Positions 16,424 through 24,181 of a stretch of DNA of 64,000 nucleotides are shown here, in pieces (position 1 is the first letter of the stretch; the number at the start of each line of letters is the position of its first letter). The translations under genes were made by a program, and so were the position numbers. The DNA is from Fimousia sp045616445. GTDB taxonomy: Bacteria; Bacillota; Clostridia; Lachnospirales; Lachnospiraceae. The stretch covers positions 1 to 64,000 of the forward strand of contig JAZLGR010000021.1 in the NCBI GenBank assembly GCA_045616445.1. Reading direction: 5' to 3'. The notes beneath the pieces are model-generated. The model saw nothing but the letters and a program-made list of their open reading frames with translations, did no database searches and was not told the DNA's origin.

Positions 16424-17515
16424 ATGCCATTTCGTATTGTACATAATGATATTATAAAGATGGAAACAGATGCCATCGTGAATACATCCAACCCATTGCC
16501 TATCTATGCGCCGGGATCTGATTCTGCTGTATATAACGCAGCAGGGATTGATCTGCTTTTAGCAGAGAGAAAAAAGATTGGTCCCATGGAACGAGGACAG
16601 GCTGCAATCACACCGGGATTTCATCTGCCTGCCAAGTATATTATTCACACCGTAGGACCTGCTTATATTGACGGGCGCCATGGAGAAGCAGAAGATTTAG
16701 CAGCCTGCTACAGGAATTCTCTTCATGTTGCCAGAAGAAAGGGACTTCATAGCATCGCATTTCCATTGATTTCCACAGGTGTTTATGGCTATCCAAAGGG
16801 AGAAGCCATGAAGATTGCTATTTCTGAGATTAATGCTTTTCTCATTGAGCATGATATGGATGTGTTTTTGGTGGTATTCGATCAGGAATCCCGCCGTATC
16901 TCCGATCAGCTGTTTGCAGATATTGATTCCTACATCGACAGACACTATGTGAAAGAGAAATTAAAGGAAGAATACTGGCTTCCAGAAGACAATATAATCT
17001 TTGAAGAATTCTCAGAAGAATTCCCAAATACTGTTTCATCTGTATTTCATTCAGTGAAGGAGAAAACATCAAAGCCAAAACCGCCAGCAAAGCCGAAACA
17101 GGTAAAGCAGAGACCAGCAAAGCCAAAACCAATTGGATCTGACTCCATGAGTTTGGATGCATTGCTCAGTCGGTCTGAAGAAACATTCAACCAGATGATG
17201 TTTCGATTCATTCAGGAAAAAGGAATGACCAATCCAGAGGTTTATCAAAAGGCCGGTGTAAGTAAGAAGCTCTTTTCCAAGATTAAGAATGATGTGGATT
17301 ATCATCCAAGCAAGAAAACCGTATTTGCCTTGGCTCTTGGCCTGGAGCTGAATATCGATCAGACGAGAGATTTTCTTCTTCGTGCCGGTTATGCCATCAA
17401 TCCCAGTGATAAATTCGATCTGGTGATGCAGTATTTTATTGAACGACAGTTTTACAATGTAATCGATATCGAGATTGCACTGTATGAACACAATCTGCCA
17501 CTGCTTCATGATTAG
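16424..17515 (+). CDS. Macro-domain protein with C-terminal HTH-like domain
   Basis: 363 aa. Residues 1-~175 are a macro (ADP-ribose-binding) domain: DAIVNTSNP, the glycine loop YAPGSDSAVYNAAG, and FPLISTGVYGYP. Residues ~205-235 are a Pro/Lys-rich linker. Residues ~240-363 look like an XRE-type helical domain (MTNPEVYQKAGVSKKLFSKIKN). Macro domains bind or hydrolyse ADP-ribose, O-acetyl-ADP-ribose or ADP-ribosyl groups. Fusion to a DNA-binding-like domain suggests a sensor or regulator of an NAD-derived metabolite. Gene coupling to the HD hydrolase supports nucleotide processing. Confidence 0.88.
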   Translation: MPFRIVHNDIIKMETDAIVNTSNPLPIYAPGSDSAVYNAAGIDLLLAERKKIGPMERGQAAITPGFHLPAKYIIHTVGPAYIDGRHGEAEDLAACYRNSLHVARRKGLHSIAFPLISTGVYGYPKGEAMKIAISEINAFLIEHDMDVFLVVFDQESRRISDQLFADIDSYIDRHYVKEKLKEEYWLPEDNIIFEEFSEEFPNTVSSVFHSVKEKTSKPKPPAKPKQVKQRPAKPKPIGSDSMSLDALLSRSEETFNQMMFRFIQEKGMTNPEVYQKAGVSKKLFSKIKNDVDYHPSKKTVFALALGLELNIDQTRDFLLRAGYAINPSDKFDLVMQYFIERQFYNVIDIEIALYEHNLPLLHD

Positions 17516-17539
17516 AGAAAAATTTTGAAATAAAATGTA

Positions 17540-17572
17540 AAGGTCGCCTGCAGGGTGACCTTTTGTATTTTT
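17540..17572 (+). terminator. Terminator of the HD-macro unit
   Basis: AAGGTCGCC (17540-17548) pairs with GGTGACCTT (17554-17562), followed by a T-rich tail. It separates this unit from the VWA gene. Confidence 0.8.
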
Positions 17573-17629
17573 TCTTATTCTATAATTAGCTCAACAAGAA
17601 AAGTTAACAAACATTAGGAGGTAATGATT

Positions 17630-18328
17630 ATGAATAAGAATTTAACAGAAATCGTTTTTATTTTAGACAGAAGTGGAAGCATGGGTGGTTTAGAGAAGGA
17701 TACCATCGGAGGATTCAACGCTCTGATTGCACAGCAGAAAAAGGAAGAGGGCCAGGTGCTCGTATCCACAGTTCTTTTTGATCATGAGGCAGAGGTGCTT
17801 CACGACAGAGTAACTCTTGACAGTATTCGCCCAATGACTGAGGAGGAGTATTATGTACGTGGATGCACCGCTCTTTTAGATGCCCTCGGTGGTGCAATCC
17901 ATCATATCGGTAACGTACACAAGTACGCTCGTCCGGAAGATGTTCCAGCGAAAACCATGTTCGTCATCACAACTGATGGTTATGAAAATGCAAGCAGACG
18001 CTACACTTACGATAAAGTAAAGCAGATGGTACAGCGTCAGCAGGAACACTATGGCTGGGAATTCCTTTTCCTTGGCGCCAATATGGATGCCATCAATGTT
18101 GCCAACAACTTCGGCATCAAGGCAGACCGTGCAGTAACCTATGAATGTGATGCAGAAGGCACTGCACTCAACTATTCTGTATTAAGCGCAACCATCTCCA
18201 AGGTAAGAAGCAGCAAAGCCGCAAGCGCATGCGAAGCTATGAATATGGAATGTAATGAAAGCTGGAAGGCAGACATTGACCGGGACTTTGCAAGTCGACA
18301 TGGACGTTCCAATCGTTTTGACAAGTAA
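17630..18328 (+). CDS. VWA-domain protein
   Basis: 232 aa. The MIDAS metal site is FILDRSGSMGG near the N-terminus, with a Thr in RGCTALLDA and an Asp in ITTDGYENAS. The start is placed at the second ATG (17630): AGGAGG at 17616-17621 is 8 nt from it but only 2 nt from the ATG at 17624. It is a cytoplasmic, single-domain protein like the TerY group. Such proteins usually act as metal-dependent scaffolds with a partner enzyme, and the gene lies just before larE. Its partner is unknown. Confidence 0.85.
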   Translation: MNKNLTEIVFILDRSGSMGGLEKDTIGGFNALIAQQKKEEGQVLVSTVLFDHEAEVLHDRVTLDSIRPMTEEEYYVRGCTALLDALGGAIHHIGNVHKYARPEDVPAKTMFVITTDGYENASRRYTYDKVKQMVQRQQEHYGWEFLFLGANMDAINVANNFGIKADRAVTYECDAEGTALNYSVLSATISKVRSSKAASACEAMNMECNESWKADIDRDFASRHGRSNRFDK

Positions 18329-18353
18329 CCGACCAAAGTTGTATGATAATGCT

Positions 18354-19205
18354 ATGGATACATTAATAGCAAACAAATACAAAAGATTACAAAATTTTAT
18401 ACGTCAGTATGACCGTCTGGCAGTTGCATTCTCTGGCGGAGTTGATTCCACATTGCTCCTTAGAGTGGCAGTAGATACCCTTGGCCCGGCCAATGTACTT
18501 GCCGTTACAGCCAGATCCGGTTCCTTCCCGGAAAGGGAGTTTCACGAAGCAAAGGAATATTGTGAGATGTTGGGTGTGACACAGGTGATTTCCCATACCT
18601 CCGAACTGGATATTCCGGGATTTTTAGATAATCCACCGAACCGATGCTATCTGTGCAAAAAAGAAATCTTTGCAGGAATTGCAAAGCATGCAGCAGAGCA
18701 TGGTTTTAGCGAGATTGTGGAAGGCTCCAACATGGATGACAATGATGATTACAGACCGGGCATGCGTGCAATCAGGGAACTGGGTGTGAAGAGTCCGCTT
18801 CAGGAGGCCGAATTATTCAAATCTGAGATTCGTGCCATCTCCAAAGAACTGAACCTTCCAACCTGGGAGAAGCCATCCTTTGCCTGTCTGGCGACCAGAT
18901 TCGTCTATGGGGAACCGATCACTTCAGAGAAACTTCGTATGGTAGAGCTTGGCGAGGAAGCATTGTTTGATCTGGGATTTCATCAGGTCCGTGTGAGAAT
19001 TCATGAAAGCCTCCATGGACATATTGCCCGAATTGAAGTATTTCCGGAAGAAATTGAGAAAATTGTCCGTCAGCCAGTGAGGGAAGCGATTACGAAAGCA
19101 TTTGCCGAAATTGGATTCGCCTACACATCCCTTGATCTGACAGGATACCGCACCGGAAGCATGAACGAGGTGCTGACAGAAGCAGAGAAAACGAAAAACC
19201 AATAG
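18354..19205 (+). CDS. larE: LarE-type ATP-dependent sulfur transferase (three-Cys type)
   Basis: 283 aa from the start chosen at 18354 (MDTLIANKYK). An earlier ATG at 18255 lies inside the VWA gene and adds unrelated residues. The PP-loop SGGVDS is at residues 27-32. Cys98 and Cys101 (NRCYLCKKEIF) plus Cys178 (PSFACLATRF) match the LarE class that holds a [4Fe-4S] cluster and transfers its labile sulfide, instead of sacrificing its own cysteine. LarE normally thiolates the nickel-pincer precursor, but larB, larC and lactate racemase are absent here. The next two genes resemble UbiV and UbiU, so this copy may supply sulfur to a different pathway. Confidence 0.85.
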   Translation: MDTLIANKYKRLQNFIRQYDRLAVAFSGGVDSTLLLRVAVDTLGPANVLAVTARSGSFPEREFHEAKEYCEMLGVTQVISHTSELDIPGFLDNPPNRCYLCKKEIFAGIAKHAAEHGFSEIVEGSNMDDNDDYRPGMRAIRELGVKSPLQEAELFKSEIRAISKELNLPTWEKPSFACLATRFVYGEPITSEKLRMVELGEEALFDLGFHQVRVRIHESLHGHIARIEVFPEEIEKIVRQPVREAITKAFAEIGFAYTSLDLTGYRTGSMNEVLTEAEKTKNQ

Positions 19206-19217
19206 TTAGGAGAACGT

Positions 19218-20489
19218 ATGATTCCATTTGCAATTTTAAGTGGAACAATCATATATCGAAACGAAAAAAGCCTGGAGATCCGTGTGCTGGATCTGTCGGT
19301 GGACGGATTCACCTTCAGGCTTTCAGGAAGAGACGAACCGACTGCAGAAAATCCTGTGGAGCGGATTCGTCTCCATTTTTATGAGCAGAGTAAGGCGCCC
19401 CTCTGGTTAAATGCACCCGCCGATTTCACACTTTGTTTAGAAGAACGGCAGGATTTTTATGCTATTTACCGTGTGTATGTGGAAAACAGGGAATATGTGA
19501 AACTGGCCCAGGGTTTGATGAAGCGATATCTGACTTATATCGATTGGAAGCTTTCTGGTGATGATGTGGCCATGTCCCACGAACTGGTGGGCTATCCGAA
19601 GGATCAGGAGGATGTCTTCCCAGCAGATTTTGACACTTTAAGAAGAAAACAGCTTTTTGGCAGAGAGCCAGATGAACTGTGGAAACAGCAGATTCGCAGC
19701 ACGGAGGAAATTGGTGTTGTGCTGGATTCTGATTTTAATTGCGAGGATATCATTCTTCCGCTGGGTATTGAACAAGATATGATCACCCATGCATATATCG
19801 GCAATCAGTTCTGTTCCCATCGGTTTCCGAAGGATGAAGTGTTAAAATCACAGATTGAATGGGCTAGGAAAGCGGGAATGACGTCTGTTGTCTGCTTTGC
19901 ACCGATATCCCAGGGACGCATGGCAGAGGTGGAAGAGATTCTGCAAAAACTCATACAATATGAAGTGCGGGAGTTAGTAGTCAATGACTGGGGATTAGCC
20001 CGTCTGATTTCGAAGGAATATAAAGGGCAGTTTGGGCTCATTATGGGCGTTTTACTATGCAAACGGAAGAAGGATCCGAGAATGGGATACAAACCGGAGG
20101 CGATAGAAGTGGCTGTCCGGGGCAACGAGGCATTCTATCAGAAGATTAGTGAGATGGGATTTGTGGCGGTAAGCGGAGAATCCTGTGGATATTCCTACGA
20201 ACTGCCACCGATGCCTGTGGATTACTATCTGCCTTACTATCAGATCAACACGTCGGGCCATTGTACCCTTTACGCCATGTGCAAAAATGGCAGAAGGGAT
20301 GCCCAGGAACCGGTAGAAGAATGTCCGGGTTACTGTCAGCAACAGGATGTGCTTTATCCGGAGCACCTTGGCATGGTGGGAAGATACAATTCCCTCTTTG
20401 GTTTTGATGAAAGAATACTTTTTGATGGAGAATATGCAACATGTGCAATCAGTCAGGGCGTAAGACGCCTGATCATGCAAACATTATAA
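19218..20489 (+). CDS. UbiV-like U32-family protein with PilZ-like N-terminus
   Basis: 423 aa, not a recognised named gene. Residues 1-~125 look PilZ-like: DLSVDG at 25-30 matches the (D/N)xSxxG motif. Residues ~165-423 follow the UbiV pattern. Cys199 in IGNQFCSHRF aligns by eye with the first cluster Cys of UbiV, and Cys355-X13-Cys369-X3-Cys373 resembles its C-terminal trio; Cys349 is extra. UbiV holds a 4Fe-4S cluster and works with UbiU in oxygen-independent ubiquinone hydroxylation. AGGAG lies 12 nt after the larE stop. The downstream UbiU-like gene overlaps it by 49 nt. Confidence 0.7.
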   Translation: MIPFAILSGTIIYRNEKSLEIRVLDLSVDGFTFRLSGRDEPTAENPVERIRLHFYEQSKAPLWLNAPADFTLCLEERQDFYAIYRVYVENREYVKLAQGLMKRYLTYIDWKLSGDDVAMSHELVGYPKDQEDVFPADFDTLRRKQLFGREPDELWKQQIRSTEEIGVVLDSDFNCEDIILPLGIEQDMITHAYIGNQFCSHRFPKDEVLKSQIEWARKAGMTSVVCFAPISQGRMAEVEEILQKLIQYEVRELVVNDWGLARLISKEYKGQFGLIMGVLLCKRKKDPRMGYKPEAIEVAVRGNEAFYQKISEMGFVAVSGESCGYSYELPPMPVDYYLPYYQINTSGHCTLYAMCKNGRRDAQEPVEECPGYCQQQDVLYPEHLGMVGRYNSLFGFDERILFDGEYATCAISQGVRRLIMQTL

Positions 20490-21478
20490 AGATTACGGCA
20501 GGAATGGGGTCCATAGATGACTATATCCCCTTCGTGGAAGCAGGAGCGGACGAGGTATTCGTCGGATATGTGCCGGAGCGCTGGCAGCTGAAGTATGGGA
20601 TACATGCTCCGTTAAACCGTCGAGAGGTGCGCAATTACAATGTGCAGATTGGCTCCCTGTCGGAACTTCGCATTCTGAAAGACATGGTGGAGGTTTATCA
20701 GGTTCCTGTAACCATCGCTCTCAATGCCCTTTCTTTTGGGAAGGATCAGTACGAAATCATAAGTCAGATTGTCAAGGACTGCGTGGCGGAAGGGTTCTGC
20801 TCTTTTATCGTGGCAGATCCTGCACTTTTGGTGTTTTTGAAGGGATTTCTGAAAGAAGAGAGTCTGTCTGAAGATATTCGCATCCATGTGAGTGGAGAAA
20901 TCGGGGAGATGAATGGGCCGATGATCGACTTTTGCAAAGAGCTGGGTGCAGAGCGCATCATTTTTCACCGAAAAGTGACATTAAAAGATATGCAGGCGTG
21001 TATTGCGAGGAATCCGGAGGTGGAATACGAGGCATTTGTATTAAATGAGATGTGTCATTTTCACGGGGGATTCTGCAACAGTCTCCACTGTGATGAGCTT
21101 TGCCATATGTGCCTGGTGCCTTATTGCCTGAGTGGTGAAAGAGAAGGGAGCGCTGTAACAGAAGCGAGCGGAGAGGAAAAAACGCTCGTTGAAACAGGAA
21201 CAACCGCCGAAACAGACCCTGGTAATCAGCTCGTCGGAGCAACCGGCTGTGGTATGTGCGCCATCTATGACATGATAAAGATGGGTATGACCCATGTGAA
21301 GTTAGTGAGCAGGGGCAACTACGCCCAGGATACTATCCGTGATATCAAAGCACTGAAGCTTGCCATTCAGATTGCCGAAGCAGCTGAATCTGCTGAAGCA
21401 TATAAAAAAGGCATGAAAAAACAGATTTTCCCTAAGGACTGTTCTCATGCCTGTTATTATCGTGATGAAATTGAATAA
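20441..21478 (+). CDS. UbiU-like peptidase-U32 family protein
   Basis: 345 aa. The N-terminal barrel strand IKITAGMGSIDDYIPFVEAGADEVFVG is the usual U32 opening. Residues 205-229 are a cysteine-dense stretch (CHFHGGFC, HCDELCHMCLVPYC). More Cys lie at 270/273 and 334/338, with a low-complexity insert at ~231-268. U32 proteins (UbiU, TrhP, RlhA, YegQ) are iron-sulfur proteins acting in anaerobic or RNA hydroxylation. The start inside the upstream gene is kept because the barrel strand begins before the next ATG. With the UbiV-like partner it likely forms a heterodimer. No quinone genes are nearby. Confidence 0.78.
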   Translation: MCNQSGRKTPDHANIIKITAGMGSIDDYIPFVEAGADEVFVGYVPERWQLKYGIHAPLNRREVRNYNVQIGSLSELRILKDMVEVYQVPVTIALNALSFGKDQYEIISQIVKDCVAEGFCSFIVADPALLVFLKGFLKEESLSEDIRIHVSGEIGEMNGPMIDFCKELGAERIIFHRKVTLKDMQACIARNPEVEYEAFVLNEMCHFHGGFCNSLHCDELCHMCLVPYCLSGEREGSAVTEASGEEKTLVETGTTAETDPGNQLVGATGCGMCAIYDMIKMGMTHVKLVSRGNYAQDTIRDIKALKLAIQIAEAAESAEAYKKGMKKQIFPKDCSHACYYRDEIE

Positions 21479-21481
21479 AAA

Positions 21482-21976
21482 TTAATAAATATCTTCCATA
21501 TCAAGAACGATCTGTTCTACGGAAATCTGCTTATTCTTGATTTCCATGATGGCAAATGTTGGTGGTGCGCCATAACGTGGACGGCCAACGGAACCAGGGT
21601 TGAACCAGAGTCTGCCATTTCTCCATTCGTTCTGCCATACGTGGGTATGTCCGTGAACCACTACGTCAGCCTGTGTGAGCAGTCTGCCGACATCCCAGTT
21701 GTCATGAACCATTAAGAATGTAAGGCCGCCAATGTCAAAAAGCTGTCTGCTTTTTACCTTAAATGCCCATGGATCGTAATCACAGTTACCACGTACCACG
21801 ATCAGCTGACGGCAAACCTGTCGCAGCTCGTCTAAAATCCATTCACTTGTCACATCGCCTGCGTGAAGAATATAATCACAGCCGGTGAGATGTTTCGTTA
21901 CAACGTCCGGAAGAACCCCGTGTGTATCAGATAAGATACCGACACGAATCACTTCATTATTCTTTGTATTACTCAT
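21482..21976 (-). CDS. YfcE/MJ0936-type metallophosphoesterase
   Basis: 164 aa from ATG 21976. A start at 22129 would add ~50 low-quality residues and overlap the bioY promoter. The metal-binding blocks are RVGILSDTHG, LHAGDV, VVRGNCDYD, MVHD and VVHGHTHV. Small members hydrolyse phosphodiesters such as cyclic nucleotides or model substrates in vitro; the natural substrate is unclear. It is convergent with the UbiU-like gene (3-nt gap) and divergent from bioY. Confidence 0.9.
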   Translation of the reverse strand: MSNTKNNEVIRVGILSDTHGVLPDVVTKHLTGCDYILHAGDVTSEWILDELRQVCRQLIVVRGNCDYDPWAFKVKSRQLFDIGGLTFLMVHDNWDVGRLLTQADVVVHGHTHVWQNEWRNGRLWFNPGSVGRPRYGAPPTFAIMEIKNKQISVEQIVLDMEDIY

Positions 21977-22098
21977 ATATAAATCCCCATGTTTATTAAT
22001 AATTGAAAGTTTATGTTTGAAAATGTTCATAGTTTTAACCTGTTTGTAGTATGACTTATAGTATAGCATAGGAATCGAAAAAATCATACGAAAATTTT

Positions 22099-22183
22099 GG
22101 TTAACTATATATCGAATGATGGTTGACAATTAGGGCTGTTATGGTATACTGGTTGACAATTAAAATAGTGAGGTTGACAATTA
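22099..22183 (+). promoter_or_regulatory. Four direct GGTTRAC repeats over the bioY promoter
   Basis: GGTTGACAATTA is present exactly at 22121, 22151 and 22172, and a shorter GGTTAACTAT at 22099. The offsets of 22, 30 and 21 bp are about two, three and two helical turns. The copies overlap the -35, the start site and the ribosome site. The half-site resembles one arm of a Firmicute BirA operator, but direct order instead of inverted is unusual. Confidence 0.7.
22123..22150 (+). promoter_or_regulatory. bioY promoter
   Basis: TTGACA (22123-22128), 16 nt, TATACT (22145-22150). The -35 is part of the first exact repeat, and the -10 abuts the second. Confidence 0.8.
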
Positions 22184-22740
22184 TGAAAGATAATAGAAAC
22201 AAAAGCAGCAGAACATTTTCAACAAAAGATATCGTAATGATCGGTATGTTCGCAGCCGTAATGGCTGTCATTTCCCAATTGCAGATTCCTACTCCCGGCG
22301 GCGTTCCAGTGACCATTCAGGTTTTTGGGGTTGCATTGATCGGTAGCGTGCTTGGCTCTAAGAAGGGCTTTATGACACTGATCGTTTATATTCTGATTGG
22401 TGCAGTCGGAGCGCCAGTATTTGCCGGAATGCAGGGAGGCCTGCAGGTATTAGTCGGAACAGCGGGTGGATACATCTGGGGATGGCTCATTATGGTACTT
22501 TTATGCGGCATTCGACCAGGCTTTCAGAATACAAAGACCAATGTGGGCATCACACTGGTGGCAGCAATCATCGGTCTCTTGATCTGTGAATTCTTAGGCG
22601 GCCTTCAGTGGTCCCTTCTTACAGCGACAGACTTAAAGACGATTGCCATCTATTCCTTTACAGCATTCATTCCAAAGGATATTGTCATTACAATTTTAGG
22701 CATTTTGATTGGAAGACCGATGAGAAAAATTGTGGAATAG
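22183..22740 (+). CDS. bioY: Biotin transporter S component
   Basis: 185 aa with about six membrane segments. The BioY signatures GGVPVTIQVFGVALIGSVLG and GAPVFAGMQGGLQVL...TAGGYIWGW are clear. It is the substrate-capture subunit of an energy-coupling-factor biotin importer. The start is set at 22183, with GAGG 9 nt upstream; an earlier ATG at 22123 lies in the promoter. No bio synthesis genes are in the window, so uptake is likely important. The repeat operator at 22099-22183 suggests biotin-dependent repression. Confidence 0.93.
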   Translation: MKDNRNKSSRTFSTKDIVMIGMFAAVMAVISQLQIPTPGGVPVTIQVFGVALIGSVLGSKKGFMTLIVYILIGAVGAPVFAGMQGGLQVLVGTAGGYIWGWLIMVLLCGIRPGFQNTKTNVGITLVAAIIGLLICEFLGGLQWSLLTATDLKTIAIYSFTAFIPKDIVITILGILIGRPMRKIVE

Positions 22741-22854
22741 TACCAAAAAGCGCATGGATATGCAGTTTTTCATACAAAATCTTCATGTTTTATGTTAGAA
22801 TAAAAGTTACGAACGACATAATGAGGATATAAAACGCATACGGGAGAGATTTTT

Positions 22855-24057
22855 ATGAAAAACTTAAAGTATTTACTGGTAGTTTGTATGCTGGTTGGAT
22901 GCATGTTAGGGATTAATCCACAGAGTGTATCTGCAGCGGCATTGAAAGCGAAGATTTCCACAGATTGTGCGGGAAGTGCAATGATCGGAGATCAGATTTT
23001 AGTAAAGGGAAGCTATGAAGGTGGATCCGGCGCAAAGCTTTACAAGTTCCGTTATAAGCTTGGCACTGGTGAGAAGGTTACATTTGCCCCATATGGAACA
23101 GCGAAGAAAGCATACTTTACTCCATCTGCCAACGGAGAGTATACTTTATACTGTTATGTAAAGGACGGCAAAGGCGTGGTTGCAACCAAAACAACCAAGG
23201 TAACAGTTGCGAATCTGAAGACAACCATCAAACCAAAGAGCGAAGGATATGTCAACAACAAGATTACCATCACTGGCAGTGCGACAGGTGGATTTGGCTT
23301 AAAAGAATATAAGATGACTTACACACTCAATGATGTGGTTACCACAGTGAAAGGATATTCTTCCACTGCAACTGCAAAATTCACACCGACAGAACCTGGT
23401 GACTATACATTGAAGGTCATTGCAAGGGATGCCAAGGGACGTAAGGCATCAAAGACCAAGCTTGTAACCATCAAAGAGTATGTGAACAAAGAGATGGAGC
23501 TTCGTCAGAATCTTGTGAATACTGCTATCGCTTGGTACGGCACCAAAGAAGGCAGCGCACAGCACAAGAAGATTGTAGATCTTTATTGTAATGAAAAGAA
23601 CAACTGGTATCACGAATCCAATGGCAAATACGTATATGGGCATCTCGACCTTGGCAAATCAGAACGATATAAGGTTGCATGGTGTGATATCTTTGTAAGT
23701 GCATGCTTCATCAAGGCTGGTTATCAGTTAGTCAGCGGTGTGGAATGCGGATGTGAACGACATACCATCTTATTGAACAAGAAGCTTGCAAGCTGGGTTG
23801 AAGATGATGCTTATGTACCAACAACCGGCGATCTGATCTTCTATGACTGGGATGATAGTGGCAAGGGCGACTGTAAGGGCTGGTGTGATCATGTTGGCAT
23901 CGTTGTCTCCTGTGATGGAAAGAACATCAAGGTAATCGAAGGTAATATGAGCGTGAAGAACGAAAAAGACCAGGTTGGCTATCGAACTATTAAAGTAAAT
24001 GGCCGTTATATCAGGGGCTTTGGTGTTCCAAAGTATACAAAGCTTTTATCAAAATAG
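22855..24057 (+). CDS. Secreted CHAP-domain protein with two Ig-like repeats
   Basis: 400 aa. A signal peptide occupies residues 1-28 (MKNLKYLL...VSAAA); it has a Cys in the hydrophobic core but no clean lipobox. Two similar ~85-residue beta modules follow (each with GSATGGFG/GSYEGGSG, then a GDYTL or GEYTL strand). Residues ~235-400 resemble a CHAP amidase: Cys in VAWCDIFVSACF, His in WCDHVGIVV, and Glu/Asn in IEGNMS. It would cut or remodel peptidoglycan outside the cell. The repeats may bind wall or substrate. It is a single-gene unit ended by the terminator at 24120. Confidence 0.82.
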   Translation: MKNLKYLLVVCMLVGCMLGINPQSVSAAALKAKISTDCAGSAMIGDQILVKGSYEGGSGAKLYKFRYKLGTGEKVTFAPYGTAKKAYFTPSANGEYTLYCYVKDGKGVVATKTTKVTVANLKTTIKPKSEGYVNNKITITGSATGGFGLKEYKMTYTLNDVVTTVKGYSSTATAKFTPTEPGDYTLKVIARDAKGRKASKTKLVTIKEYVNKEMELRQNLVNTAIAWYGTKEGSAQHKKIVDLYCNEKNNWYHESNGKYVYGHLDLGKSERYKVAWCDIFVSACFIKAGYQLVSGVECGCERHTILLNKKLASWVEDDAYVPTTGDLIFYDWDDSGKGDCKGWCDHVGIVVSCDGKNIKVIEGNMSVKNEKDQVGYRTIKVNGRYIRGFGVPKYTKLLSK

Positions 24058-24119
24058 AAAGCTGAAATCTAAAATTTAATATATCGTTTCATAAAAAGTT
24101 CATAATAATACGCAATATA

Positions 24120-24153
24120 AAAGGCGTTGATCGTGGGATCAACGCCTTTCTTT
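24120..24153. terminator. Bidirectional terminator
   Basis: AAAGGCGTTGATC (24120-24132) pairs with GATCAACGCCTTT (24137-24149), with T-rich sequence on both outer sides. It lies between the convergent CHAP and SPFH genes. Confidence 0.88.
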
Positions 24154-24181
24154 ATGCTTTAAAACTCTTTAAAATACTTAA

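Noticed and set aside
18255..18353. Extended N-terminus of LarE
   Set aside because: It lies within the VWA coding sequence and is unlike LarE proteins; MDTLIANKYK at 18354 starts the homologous region.
21977..22129. Extended N-terminus of the phosphodiesterase
   Set aside because: The added residues are AT-rich and unlike the family, and they run into the bioY promoter and repeats.
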